A DNA stretch of 64,000 nucleotides from Lateolabrax maculatus. Taxonomy: Eukaryota > Chordata > Actinopteri > Acropomatiformes > Lateolabracidae. The notes below the pieces were generated by a model, which was not told the DNA's origin, did not search any database, and worked only from the letters and a program-made list of their open reading frames with translations. Shown here piece by piece: positions 9,882 through 21,900 of this stretch; within the stretch, counting starts at the first letter, position 1; each line of letters opens with the position of its first letter. The stretch is from NCBI GenBank assembly GCA_031216445.1, contig CM062218.1, positions 23,902,001-23,966,000 of the forward strand, read 5' to 3'. Made by a program: the position numbers and the translations under genes.

Positions 9882-12125
9882 CAGTAATTTTGTGGATATG
9901 TTTGCATTAAGAGCACGTTTAAAAGCTACTCACCTCAATAAAATAAGCATAGTTAATGAAAGTGCTACATTTTCTTCATCACTGTACCCTATTTGCCTGC
10001 GGCAGGTTTTCATACCTTTTTGTGATACATTTATTATTACATCATAGACCAAATGTTTATGGTACCTAATATAGTCCCATTTATTATATGATCTTGGGTA
10101 GTGGAGTTACTATGAATAATGACTTTAAATTGTTACAATTTGTGGTCATTGAAGCTGAGGTAAATCATGAGTTGGCAGGCTAATAAAACAAAACAATGAT
10201 ACCAAGGAGAGGTTTCACGTGTTTCTCCACATGCTCTGTTAAGTTAATACTTTGAAAAACATAAGGAAACCAGTTGTCTTAAATTGTTATTTGAAGTTCA
10301 ATACATTAAATGCCAAATTGATTTAACCTAGAACTTTTGTAATATCAATTCCTTTGCCTATTTACTCCACTTTGTATCTCAAGTTAAAGAAACATTGTTA
10401 TTTCTATTGTTTTTTAATTTGAAAACTTGAAAGTTTTTTTTTTTCTAATTATTTAAACAGAAGTTTCTAACATTTGTCTGTGACTACTCTACTCTACTCT
10501 ACTAGCATTTTGCTGTCTTGTAAATTAGTGCCTGGTGAGGGACTCAGAAATAAGTAGTTACTTGAGTTACTTGAGAGTTACTTGTAGCTCCTGAGTTACA
10601 GGCTGGAGCCCCCCCAAACAGATGAACAACCTTGAATATAAGCTTAATTCATGTCTTAAGAACCTTTTTTCACATAAAGCAACATGAAAAAGTCTAGCAA
10701 TATCATGACTGCTGTTTTAACAAATCAAGTTATTGGTGCTTAGGCATGTCAACATAATTACAGTTACACTCCTGGTAGAGGAAACCTTTTGGTGTGTTTT
10801 TAGGTGAACTTTCACATATAACAATCATAAGTAATTATTTAATATATCTAACAATCTGGAGCCATCAGCTTCAAACTCTAACAGCCTGAATACAAAATAC
10901 TGACACTACATAGTATAGTGAATCTGGATGGCTTGAGCTGACCAAAAAGTTGATAGTTGAAACATATTGTGCTATTTATTTATAAAGGACAGCTGTTTTG
11001 AAAAATTTCTGATTTTTAAATAGTAACACAAAATAATATCTGTTGTGTTCCTGGTCAAAACTGACCGGTATGATTGTATTAGTAAGGGAAGGACATTGAC
11101 CTAAAACTACATGTGATCATATTCTGTGTTTTCTTTAGCGTCTGACACTCGCTCCTCTAATGCCACTTCACTGTCAGTTTCCTGGCCTCTCCCCACCTCA
11201 CCAGCATATTGATTAAAGACATGATCAAGAGCCGATCACATACAGTATATCATTTGGTCATTTTGGTCATTTGCTGAAACTGTCACTATATCCTGACAGT
11301 AATACATGAGACAGAGCAGGAGGAGTCTCTAACTTGGTCACACCGGGACAGAGTGGCATCGTTGTACGGTGGCAGTGAGCCTGCTGGGATTGATCTGTCG
11401 GAGAGGAAGCAGACATCTCTGGCTGTTGATTCTGTTGATTCTTCTTTGAGAAAGCCATTCTTTTCTCCCCGCAGCAGGCTCACATTTAGAAAAAATTGTA
11501 GGCTGTACCTGGCCTCTTCTGTTGCTGTGGTTACTAGCCCGTGCTTACATGACAGCCTCCTCTGAGGTGGGGGGGTTTGGAGGCAGAACTGAAGCGCAGT
11601 GGAAAGGCAGGGGCAGGGACCTGGAAGGTGAACTTTCAAATTCTCAGAATCCAAAGTCCACTCTCTTCTTAATCGTACCAACTGCACGTTTGAATAAAAA
11701 AAACAGTATAGTTTAATAACTTTTAATTTTATTATTGGGTTTCATAAAATGAGCAATATAATGTTATTTTTACTTGGTATATTAAATGTGATAAATTATT
11801 GATGAAATACATCTTTCTTAGTACAGACGATGGCTCACTTAACCGTCAACAGTCATTCACTAGCTGTGTAGAAAAAAATTAAATCCAAGGGTATGTATGG
11901 ATTAAAAAACCGTGGGCACAAATTGTGAATCCGACGGCATGGTTTACATATCCATTTAAACATAGAGGTTTTCTTTCTATCATGTGACCCCAGAGGAGCT
12001 TTTTAAAATTCTGAGGTTGTCAACTTAAGCAACTATGGTGCAATATTCAGTTAAAAGATACAGCTGCCACTCTAGACTATATTTTAATATATTTTGCAGA
12101 TCTAGCCAGCATAATTGCCACGGTA
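9882..12125. other. Intergenic, no confirmed gene
   Basis: AT-rich sequence. A GC-richer island at about 11110-11690 holds a 133-codon minus-strand ORF (11286-11687) and neighbouring coding-like minus-strand text at 11110-11210, but no domain was recognised. Its composition differs from the flanks, so it may be an exon or an old element. A tactc pentamer run lies at 10484-10503. Confidence 0.45.
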
Positions 12126-12394
12126 CACTGTAAACCTGAACGTTCAAAGTAATTAAATAAATTAAGTAGTGTATACTCAAAGTTTAAATAAAGTTCTACT
12201 AACTTAATTATGTCAAGTTCATGTAAAATGTTCTTCCTTTTTGAGTAACTTAAACTAATATTATTTGATTAAATTGAACTATTTGTATATTAAGTAAGCA
12301 TAACTTAAAAACATAAATTAAGCACAACTTAATAGAATTAAGTAATTACATATACGAATGGTAGTCTTCTATTGTTTCAAATAGGTAGGATTTA

Positions 12395-12500
12395 ATAATA
12401 AACTTCATTTATATAGCACATGCCAAAATACAATAAAATCTCAAAGTGCTTCATCCAGTAAAATTGATCATAAAAAATAAATTGCAATCATAATAAAACA
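12395..12500. repeat. LINE/SINE tail-like fragment
   Basis: The text 'ttcatttatatagcacatgcc...ctcaaagtgcttca' resembles the tail block seen in many fish retroposons. It is short and isolated inside element A. Confidence 0.4.
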
Positions 12501-12689
12501 CCAGCAACAATTTGATTTGGGAAATGGTCTTAAATACATTAGACATTAGTAGAAGACAAAATGTAGCCTATTTATTTTAATCGTTATGTCTTATCAGTTT
12601 AATGTAGCCTATATATTTTTTTATTTTTCCCTTAAGTGTCGAGGGATCAATTTTTATTCTGAGTCTCTGATTCCCCCTCCGAAGCAGAA

Positions 12690-12832
12690 GGTGGCGCTAA
12701 TGCGCATGATACACTGATTTCTTACCGCTCTTTTGAAAAAATAAAAGAAGAAGAAAAGGTTGGGCGCGAGCAGGAGCAAGCAGCACGAGCGACGCGAAGT
12801 AGCGGATACCGAAAAGCATCACTGGACTTACT
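12690..12832 (+). promoter_or_regulatory. Putative promoter and first exon of element A gene
   Basis: A GC-richer patch in AT-rich surroundings with a 'gcgctaatgcgcatg' motif (NRF1-like) and a clean splice donor at 'cttactgtaagtttt'. Element B has the corresponding 'gggcatgcgcaac' motif at 28909 and a donor at 29047. Function is inferred from position and this parallel. Confidence 0.45.
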
Positions 12833-13257
12833 GTAAGTTTTGAATGTTAATATTAGTATATTGTTAATATACTAACATTTAGTTGCATTTTGTGTGTCGA
12901 AAAGAATAGCAGAGATGGCGGTTTCCTGTTTTTATGTGCTTTGCTGCTCTCCCCGAGGGAAACCTTGTGTTAGCAGGGCTAGCTAGAAATTACGTTATCA
13001 TTGATTTAACCACGCAGTTTAAGTTCAAGTGCTGCTGCTTTTCTTTACAGTCATTAGTGTGGATGCCCAAAGGGCATTAAACTTTTAACCTAGTACTCAA
13101 CTTGTAAAAATCTTTTACCGTTTTTAAACTATCACACCTTAAAGCTGAGCAGGTTTTTACTCCAAATCTGCGTTTAACATGAGTGTGTATGTGCCTGCTA
13201 GAGTGCAGCAGCACAGAAAAAGTCCGTCAAATAATAAAACAGAAACTGATTTCCAAC

Positions 13258-15772
13258 ATGATTTGGCAGTGTAAGTTGTGCGCAGCTTCTTTCACCTCCA
13301 GAATACAGTTATTTAGACACTACAGGCTGCAGCACAGCCACTACTCCAGAATCATCCCTCTTCCATGCCTCTACACTGATTGCATTTGTACATTTCAGAC
13401 ACTTAATGCACTGAGTACTCATTTGTCAAGATATACAGCACAATTTAGCAGTTGTGCAGAGCAGAGTCAGGGGCCTGTGTTATTTAAATGCACTTTATGC
13501 ACATTTCAGCAACCCTTTTCTGAATCTGCCCTTTTCAGTGATCTCAGAAAGCATTTGAAAAATCATGAAACAGTGACATGCCCATATAAGGATTGTAGCT
13601 ATAGCACAAATGTGTACTCTTCATTCAATTCCTATAAAAGTAGAGCACACCAAGCAAGTCTTGCATCAGACTTTCAAACTGACATTGTCAGTGAGGATCC
13701 CCATAATCTCCAAGCCAGTATTTCTGAAGTAGCTAGTGATTTACATGAAGAATGCTCAGACCAGAGCACAGAGGTGGGGAATGATGATCAGTGTAATACT
13801 GACAGTCTAAGAAATCAACTTAAAAAAAACGTATCTTCCTTATTCCTAAAGATGCAGGCTATCCTCCATGTCTCAAACACAGCTACTCAAGAAATAGTAG
13901 ATAGTGAGGAATTGCCACAAAAAGCTGTTATGCACATCTCACTTTCACAAGACTCCAGCTCTATTGCATCTACTGATCCACTTTCAGATGTGTCATCTCC
14001 AGAACGTCTCAGCAGGTGGCCTCCAGGTCCTTTTCCAGTTCCCAAATTTGCATTTGTTGACAAGAGACCTAAAGCACGACATCTTAGAAAAGCTTGCATC
14101 TACTTTATATGGTTTTAAGGCTTACCCAAGTGATAAAGAGATTGCAGTGGCAGCTGAGGCTCTTGTAGCCAAACATCCCTGCTTGAAGGAAGCAGGATCT
14201 GAGACAGGCTGGAATGGTTGGAGAAATAGCATCAAGTTTAAGATGGGCAACTACAGGAACAAGATGAGACAGGCTGGATGTCAGGAGGTCACTGTTAATG
14301 CTGGAAAAAGAAGTAGAAGTAATCCTGACAATGAACCTTCACATTCCAACATTAAAAGACCCAAGCAAGCAGAAGTCAACTTCCTACCCAACTTTCCCCA
14401 AGGAAAGGATCCTTCAAGCCTTGAGCCGTTGAGGCAGACAATTGTTGAAGAAGTCAAGAAGACTGAGAAGAACCTACCCTTCATTAGAAAGATGATGGAG
14501 ACCACATTTCCCCTGCACCGACAGACCATAGTGATGTCCTGCCCACCAGTTAACGAGATCATGGACCTCTGGCCTGCTCTCAAAATAGTCGGAGGTAATA
14601 TGGATCAGCTCTCTCTTAAAGTGAAAATTGAATTCTTACTTATTTGGCAGCTATTAGCAGCTTTATAAATGTGTGCGAGATTCTTCAAATTGAACTGATT
14701 AAGTGTTTTTTGCTGTATTGTCCTCCTGCTGTTATTTCAATGTAGTTGTATGCAGAGTTCCAGCGGATTACAATTTAGAACCTGCCCAACACATTCTTAG
14801 CTGAGTTTGACCGCCATCTTCCTCGACTGATGCCCTTTTTCAGACAGAAGGCTTCAAAAACTGGGAAGACAGCAGATGCCCTGGCTGAAATTTTAAAAAT
14901 CCATGATGAACAGGTAAATACATTATTACACATTTCATAGGTTGAACAAGTGGAACATTGGACAGGTTCAATGATTCAAATGAGCTTTTTGAATTTTGCA
15001 ATTAGTCTCTATCTGCCCGAGGACGTCTCCGGATTTTTCAGAACCTGCCCAGTGAGTCTCCTTAAGTATCTAACATATACTCAGTTTTATGACTTACCTT
15101 TGTTTAGTCTACCCATACAGTTTCCATGTATGGTCTGTTTTCTTTCTCCTCACTACAAAGGAACTGAATTGGCGTTTTGTTCAAAGTGATAAGATGTTCA
15201 GTAAAAATTTTCCTGTATATGTCCTTTAGCTTAGTTTCAGTCTATCTCACACCACTTCGATTCTCTGGTAAATTGGCTAATTTATGTGTGCAGAACATGG
15301 ATCTACTGTTTTTCACCTCTTACAATGAGACTCAGGTCTCCCATGTAAAAGAGGTGTTGGATCTCAACAAGACTTTGTAAAATAAAGATAAATTATGTCA
15401 TCTGTTCTATTCCATGGGTTAGACTGTGATTAGTATCTCTTTTCATTCATTCAGGACAAGTCTGATGAGCCAGAGCTTGATGGTGTTTCAGTGGCCCTCC
15501 TTAGTGTCATCAGTGACCATGACACAAGTCCAGTTCACTACCAGCCTGTGAAAATCTCTGTCATCATTGAAAGTGATGCCGTGGTCAGTCTCCCCAAATT
15601 TGGCGATGCCTTCCTGGTAATGTTTGGACTGATCTATGTACTACACCTCAGCTATCTCAAATCACTGACCACCACTTTTGAATTCACTCAGAAGATTTTA
15701 CTTGGTCTAGAAAGTGGTAAACTGTCACACAGGTTGCAGTGCCTCAAGAATGACTTGATGATGTATATGTAG
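13258..15772 (+). pseudogene. C2H2 zinc-finger/SAMD3-like chimeric gene (element A)
   Basis: The likely start is MIWQCKLC at 13258; the ATG at 13183 is upstream in the same frame. C2H2-type fingers fill residues 1 to about 135 (CKLC...HYRLQH, CLYTDCICTF...H, CTLC...H, CPYKDC...H). An acidic linker and a 'LFLKMQAIL' block follow. Near codon 220 the frame passes directly into a SAMD3-like PB1-end motif (ELPQKAVMHISLSQ). A frameshift near 14050-14100 moves the reading into the frame of 'KHDILEKLASTLYGFKAYPS', the signature of the fish SAMD3-like C-terminal region, continuing to about 14590. Further spliced segments lie at about 14751-14911, 14990-15051 and 15455-15772. The last ends 'LQCLKNDLMM' plus stop, the normal family C-terminus. 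It probably makes no full protein because of the frameshift and a stop in the 14751 exon. Exon borders are inferred from GT/AG sites. Confidence 0.65.
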
Positions 15773-16744
15773 AAACTCAACTCATCTGAAAGAAGGATGC
15801 AGGGTAAAGCATTGTAAAAGACTAGTGCAAAGTTCTCTCCTTTTGTCTAAATAATGCTTCAAAAAGTTATTGCACTACTCTGCAGGTGTTCAGCCAAAAG
15901 GCCCGAATTACACAATGTGCCTTTGTTCTCATTACAATGCAAAAGTCATGCTAATGTTTTATATGTTTTAATGTTTTTCTTAATGCTATTTCTCAGCCAT
16001 TGTGGGCTGCGCAAGATGACCCAAATTTCACTCTGCATTTGATACTGGTTAATGATTCAGAATTTTAAGTGAAAATGTTCTTAAACAGTCTATAGCATTT
16101 TTGTAATTGCATCTATTGCTGCCCTATTGCCTTACTAGCTAGGTACTAGGTATTAGCCAGAAAGCCAAAAGCACACTTTAAGGCTTTTTTTGTTTGTTTG
16201 TTTTTTTTGTATAGCTGTAACAAAAGAAAATTTCATCTTTGTATTATTTATCATTATTTTGGATTACTCTGGTTATTTTCCTGACTAAATATTTTTTGTT
16301 CTATTTATTTTAATTTATAAATGTTTATTATCTATTTTTCTATTTAATTTCAACTTTTAGCAGTATTAAGTTAGCTGTACTCATTGTAAATGAGGCAATC
16401 AATTGCCTCAAAAAATTTAAGTTTTTAGTCAGGTGGTTTTAAGTATCACGACTCAACATATTTGACTAATCTGGACTAAAAAAATTACACAACACAAACT
16501 AATAAACAATGAGTTTTGTGAACATAAAAATGATGTGGTTGTGTACTTACCTTTTTAAGTTCTGTGAACTTATTCCTGTGGTTTGAAAACTTGAAACTTT
16601 ACGTCATAGTAACTGATAATAATTGAGTTGCCTTAATAGAAAACTGTAAGTCATATTAAGTGCAAATATTTGAGTTGACTTGATGAGCACTTTAATTTAA
16701 TCTCAATTTTTTTGAGTTCTGGTAACTTATTCGGGTTTACAGTG

Positions 16745-17249
16745 TAACGGATGCTGAGGCTCATGGCTACTGTAGTATTTGGTGCCATTAAACATACTGA
16801 ATCAAAAGAAAAATGTAATTTTACCAGAAATTAAACTGAAATATTTACACGCAATGGCCATAACATAACCATGTTTGTTTGTTGTTGTTTTTTTTTTATT
16901 TATCCGTGAAACTCCCGTGATTATATGTTCAGTAATATTGAGTTGAGATTGCTCATTGTTACTGAACTTTTACTGTGAGAGGGTAAGCAGTTGCACAACC
17001 CACTTCCTGTACCTGGTCTATGCCCCTGACCCTGTCAACAAACCTCTGATTCCCTCATTGTTATTCTCTCCTACCTCTCTTAAATGTGACATGAAACATG
17101 CATGTTTTGGCACTGGTAATGTCCATATATAATAGAAAAACCACTTTGCTTGAAATCTGATTGAAAAAAGTTGTTCAAAGTTGACTGTGATAAGTCCGAT
17201 TGCTTATGCATTGGCGATGATATGACATGGGAACTGAGCAGTGGTATGG
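16745..17249. other. Intergenic between element A and LINE fragment
   Basis: Short AT-rich spacer, no feature seen other than a t-rich run near 16880-16900. Confidence 0.4.
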
Positions 17250-18075
17250 GTGGAAGATTTATAAAATGCCCCACCAGTTACACCACTGAGCTTGTCATGG
17301 TCCACCTGATACCTGGATACAAGCAGAAACTAAAGCTTTCTAAACTTCTTGTGAGGACATCAAAGCAGTGGACCAGTGAAGCTGTGGAGGATCTTCAGGC
17401 ATGCTTGGATTGTACTGACTGGTATGTTTTCAGGACTGCCACCAACAGTTTGGATGAGTTCATAGAGGCTGTGACATCCTACATCAGCTTCTGTGAGGAC
17501 AGATGTGTACCATCACACAACAGGGTGAGTTACAACAATGACAAACCCTGGTACACAGCCAAACTCAGACAGCTAAGGTCGCAAAAGGAGGAAGCATTTA
17601 GGAGTTGAGACAGGCATATTCAAAGAGGCAAAGTACAGGTTTAGATGCAAAAAGCGGAAATCAGCTATCTCACCAAAAAGGCCCAACAGAAGACGTACTT
17701 TTAATGAAGAAGTTCAGCCTGCCAAAGACAACCATCATTGAGCGTACCATCTGGTACGCTGTTGCTACTGTCAAAAACAAGGGCAGACTTCAGCGTTTCA
17801 TTCGCTCTGCAGAAAGAATGATTGCCATCTCTCGAGGACCTGTATGCTTCCAGGACCCTGAGGCGTGCAGGTAAGATTGTGGCTGACCCCTCCCACCCCA
17901 GACGCAAACTGTTTGAGACACTCCCATCCGGTAGGACGTTGCAGTCCATCAGAACCAATACTTCTCACCACAAGAACAGTTTCTTCTGTCTGTAGCTGGC
18001 CTCATCAACAAGGCCCAGGACTCCCACTGACACGGACCCTTGTCCCCTTCCCACATGGACACTACACGTTACATT
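17250..18075 (+). pseudogene. LINE copy 1 with internal deletion
   Basis: Plus-strand ORF2 fragments of a Rex1/CR1-like LINE. The post-endonuclease region (SKQWTSEAVEDLQACLDC, SFCEDRCVPS, DKPWYTAKLRQLRSQK) breaks by frameshift at about 17600. It is then joined directly to the extreme C-terminal block (RLQRFIRSAERMIAISRG, 'RRKLFETLPSGR'-type text in another frame, HKNSFF) at 17780-18030. The reverse-transcriptase core is deleted. It is the same family as the LINE hosting ERV A. Confidence 0.75.
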
Positions 18076-18099
18076 AACGCACGGTCCCATCATCATGCT

Positions 18100-18720
18100 C
18101 AACTATTTTGAAGATACGTTAAAAAGTCAGTTTAGCGCTGGGTTATTTTGCAAAGACACGGCCGGATCAATGGACTCTGTGGTTATAAATAACAGCCTAA
18201 ACAGTGGCCTAGTTCACACAGCTCAGTTCAGTGCCAATTCCAGAGAGGTTCACCTGTTAGGGCCTCTTCACGCTGAGATATTTTTCAGCGATTTGGGAAT
18301 CGAGCTGAGCTGGGTTAGTGACGCATTTGCTCTTATGTGCGCCAACGTCTCCACATAAAAAATACTGGGATCCTCTCTGTTTGTCAAGAGAGCTACCGTT
18401 TCCCCCGCTGTGCAATTAGGTCTACAGCAGATTAGATGAGGAGCAACGCTCTCTACCCCTACCCCACGTTAATATGAAAACTTACTCCATCCCCGAAAAT
18501 TCACAAATATGTAACAAAGAGAATCTCTTTTTGGGAACGATTCCCAAGTACATTGTTTTAGCTATGGTGGACCACGAGGCCTTTATATCAAAAAGAGATC
18601 GGTCACCCTTTAATTTTATCAACAATAATGTGGATTACTTGGTTCTCTGTCAAGACGGGAGACAGGTTCCCACCAAAGCTTTCCAACCACAATTTAACCA
18701 GAAGGTCTCCATCACAGAGT
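18100..18720 (+). pseudogene. F54H12.2-like (Maverick/virus-associated capsid-type) gene fragment
   Basis: Two open stretches, 18095-18358 and 18474-18773, are successive parts of one product. They match my memory of fish proteins annotated 'uncharacterized protein F54H12.2-like', which accompany Maverick/adintovirus-type elements. Recognisable segments are VHLLGPLHAEIFF, DAFALM, a basic-aromatic stretch before 'IPKYIVLAMVDHEAF', and SPFNFINNNV...DGRQVPTK. Stop codons and at least one frameshift between 18355 and 18470 break it, and its C-terminal part is missing. No polymerase, integrase or packaging ATPase of such an element was found nearby. The family call is from recall and not verified. 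Confidence 0.55.
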
Positions 18721-18796
18721 TTTTTCTTCTTCAGTTTTCAGTTTTAAGCTTACTATATTGCTTACAAGATTGAGGGTAACGCAGCAAGGATAGAGG

Positions 18797-18862
18797 TATG
18801 TTGAGCTCCAATAGAGTATTTAATTAAACATTAAATTAAATACTCTATTGGAGCTCAACATA
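18797..18862. repeat. Long palindrome (hairpin)
   Basis: The left arm starts TATGTTGAGCTCCAATAGAG and the right arm ends with its exact inverse. Arms are about 28-30 bp with one mismatch near the short AT-rich loop. It lies between the capsid-like fragment and the 5' end of LINE copy 2. Confidence 0.9.
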
Positions 18863-18883
18863 TAATGATAACGTGTAACGTGT

Positions 18884-19793
18884 GTGTGTGTGAAGTGGAT
18901 GGCGCTGCAGACGGTCGACTTGGTGTGTTGGTGTGTGTTATTTTTTCTTATTTTGTGTGAAAACTCAGTGTTTTGCTACAGCACCGAGAGCTCTTTGACC
19001 AGAAAAGCGCTCATGAACATCAGGGCTACAACCCCTGTGAATTCCCACTTTCATCGCTTCATCTGTGGAATTACTGGACATTCTGGTCAAAGGTGCCAAC
19101 ACCTTTGTCCACACAGCGAAACGCTGGAGGAGTGGGAAACGTGCCGGTGCACTCATGCATCTCCGCCGATGCGGATTTCACACACCGCTACCGGGAATAT
19201 TCCTTTCCAATAAACTGGACGAATTTCATCTTCTGGTGGGGAAGAACAGTGACTTTTCTACATCTTCTATTCTGTGCTTCATTGAGACGTGGCTGTGTGG
19301 ATCGATCCCGGACTCTGTGCTGCAGCTGGCAGGTTGCAGCTGGCAGCTGGCCAGATACTGTGCGTGGAGCGGACAAACCCCGACTTATTGTCCTTGGGGA
19401 CTCTGACTAAGGAAATCTCACACATGAACTCCCAAAATACCGACAGTTCATTAAGTGCCCGACCAGAGAGGAGAATACCTTGGATCATTGTGTCCTCTGA
19501 GCTACACTAGGAAACTCTGACCACCACATCATGGTCCACCTGATTCCTGCATACAGGCAGAAGTTAAAGCTCTGTAAACCTGTCGTGAGGACATCAAAGC
19601 AGTGGACCAGTGAGACTGTGGAGGATCTTCAGATGTGTTTGGACTGTACTGACTGGGATGTTTTCAGGACTGCCACCAACAGTCTGGATTAGTTCACAGA
19701 GGCTGTGATGTCCTACATCAGCTTCTGTGAGGACAGCTGTGTACCATCACGCACCAGCGTGAGTTACAACAACGACAAACCCTGGTTCACAGC
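18884..19793 (+). mobile_element. LINE copy 2, 5' part (interrupted by ERV A)
   Basis: It begins after a GT run. It reads the N-terminus of a Rex1/CR1-like ORF2 (MALQTVDLV at 18899, then ELLDILVKGANTFVH and GFHTPLPGIFLSNKLDE in a shifted frame, and CFIETWLCG). An internal deletion follows, and from 19530 comes 'IMVHLIP', 'DLQMCLDCTDWDVFRTATNSLD' (split by a TAG) and DKPWFTA. The text stops at 19793 in the middle of the codon string and resumes at 26698 after ERV A. Several stops and frameshifts show it was already dead. Confidence 0.75.
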
Positions 19794-20273
19794 TGAGGTG
19801 TCTGAGCTGAGAGATGTCTCTCCCATGTGTGTCCAATGTTTAGATACTTGTGTGGATCCAATGTTTAGATACTTGTGTGGGAAATGTTTAGATAAGCCTA
19901 TGTCCAAGGTCTGGCTACTTTCATAGATGGGTGCCCCTTGGGGGTTGTTTTCCTAAAGTTCCAAAGAGATGAGATCAGTTTCAACCTGAACTATAGGTTC
20001 CACCTTCCCTTTCTGTAAAATAGCCATGTATGGTTATGAGGTTGGCTCTGAGCCTATCTTGTCACCACACATTAGCTATACAATGAGGCTTTAAAAGGTG
20101 TAGTTTGAGTGGAAAACGGGGGAGATTCACATTGGCTTCGGATCTTCTCACAGGCAATCCATGGTGCTTGTTTTGACACTGTACTTTTTGTAATAAACCT
20201 TTTTATACAACTAAGTCGGTGTCAGCGGAGATTCCTTCATCATCATCACATCATCGCTACAGAATATACAACA
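19794..20273 (+). repeat. ERV A 5' LTR
   Basis: 480 bp, TG...CA ends. It contains a TATA-like 'ggctttaaaagg' at about 20090 and a polyadenylation signal AATAAA at 20192. It carries a tandem copy of the 24-bp 'atgtttagatacttgtgtgg' block (two copies), which the 3' LTR at 26243 has only once but the LTR at 60971 also has twice. Confidence 0.9.
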
Positions 20274-20278
20274 GAAAT

Positions 20279-20296
20279 TGGCGTCACGAACTCCGG
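20279..20296 (+). promoter_or_regulatory. ERV A primer-binding site
   Basis: TGGCGTCACGAACTCCGG begins five bases after the LTR end. It has the TGG start expected from a tRNA CCA 3' end. The priming tRNA was not identified. Confidence 0.6.
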
Positions 20297-20440
20297 ACGT
20301 GTTGTGACCTGCAGCGTCGCCGACGGCTTCAGCGCACCTACTCCCGCTCCAGATTGGCCAATACGGTGAGCATTTCTCACATGATGGAGCGCTGGTGTGT
20401 TCGTTGAATTTGTTCTGTGGCTGCTGTAGTCGCACCGTAA

Positions 20441-20478
<38 letters not shown>

Positions 20479-21610
20479 CATGCTGTGTTGATGGTGTGGG
20501 GAGACTCCGTTCTAAATTTGGGTTTTATTGCGTAGTGCGCAACGCAAAAGGGGGGAGTGTGATAGAAAAAGAAAAAAAAAAGAGAAAAGAATGGCAGTAA
20601 TAAACTACTAAAAGAGTTAAAATAGGCTAAAAAGAAGAGGGCTAGGCATAAAGTAGTGTACCGTCATTGTATTGGTAGCCAAAGGACAGTGAAATGTGTG
20701 TAATTGGAAATATTACAATGACCGAGGACAAAAGTGAATTGGGGAAAAATTAAGAAGCATAAAGGGTGCTAAAGAATGAATGTGCATTAAAGAGCATAAA
20801 GAATTGCTTGATGAATGCAAAGGAATAAGCATAAAGAATTGCTTAAGTATGAATGAAGAGGGATGGATGAAAAAAACACACATTTCCTGAGTAATGCATG
20901 CGGACTGTGACAGTGCATGTGGGGGACACTTTCTGTAAGTCACTGAAGAACTCAAGTATGCATGAAAGGAATAGGCTGTCGATAAAGTGAAGATAAAGAA
21001 ATGAAGGGAATAAAAAAGGTTGAAGTAAATGTGTAGAATAGCCTAATTAGTAACGATAAGGTGAGCTAAATAACATCATGCAAGAGTAATGAAGGTGGGC
21101 CCTCAACTTCTTAACGGTAAGACATGTGTAGATTAGACACTGCGTGAAGGTTGGCTTTGAGAAATAGTCAGAGGAATTAGAGAATAAAAAGAGGAAAGTA
21201 ACAACCCTGGGCCCAGGGCAATTAGATAATTTTAAAAGTAAAATAGAGTGAAGAAGTGAAATAGAGATAAAGAGTAAAGCCTAAATGCCGAAAGCCTAAA
21301 TGAGTAAAAAGAGAAGAAATTAGATTACAGTAAAATAAAAATAAGGAGAAGCTTCAAATTGGGATTATATTTTGTGTTTTTGATTGTTGAGTGATTGTTC
21401 TCTGGGGGTGAGTAGAGCTGGACTCTGCTGCTGTGGTTGCTGTGTGTGTGTAGAGAACGCTGTCTCTGTGGTTTGGCTGTCAGTGAAAAGTTGCTGTGGT
21501 TTATGTGGTTTATATTAATGTGGTAGATTTTATATTGAATAAGAATATATAGGTTGTGATCAACAATAGGAGGTTAATTAAAAATACAGGGAAGGATATT
21601 CTGTTTTTAA

Positions 21611-21900
21611 TGCTAAAACTTATGAGCCTCTATAACAGACATTCTTGAGTTTGCTAAAATTTATGAGCCTCTAAAGAGGACATTCCTGACTCTGTTAAAA
21701 CTTATGAGCCTTTTCTACAAAGGACATTCTTTAGTTTGTTAAAACATATGAGCCTTTTCTATAGAGGACGTTTTTGACTCTGTTAAAACATATGAGCCTT
21801 TTTTGGGGGATATTTCAGAATTGGTAATAACTTATGAGCCTCTTTTAGAGGACATTTTAATTGATTAAATATGAGCTCCCAATAAGGACATTTGTGATCT
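21611..21900 (+). repeat. Minisatellite, 42-45 bp period
   Basis: Six to seven imperfect copies of a unit built on 'gttaaaacttatgagcctctt...agaggacattc'. Starts are near 21613, 21656, 21696, 21741, 21785, 21824 and a degenerate copy at about 21865. Confidence 0.85.

Larger units (their letters stand above)
12126..16744 (+). mobile_element. Element A: TIR transposon carrying C2H2/SAMD3-like gene
   Basis: The left end reads CACTGTAAACCTGAA and the right end is its near-perfect inverse (TTCGGGTTTACAGTG), 4.6 kb apart. Both subterminal regions are rich in short aagt/actt words. The flanks are ...CCACGGTA and TAACGGAT, so the target duplication is TA (or ACGG if the TIR starts two bases further out). 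Between the ends lie a GC-richer promoter/first exon (about 12690-12832) and a multi-exon gene on the plus strand ending at 15772. TIRs beginning CACTG are compatible with the CACTA/EnSpm superfamily, but no complete transposase was found. The same gene architecture occurs in element B (28371-35738). Confidence 0.7.
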
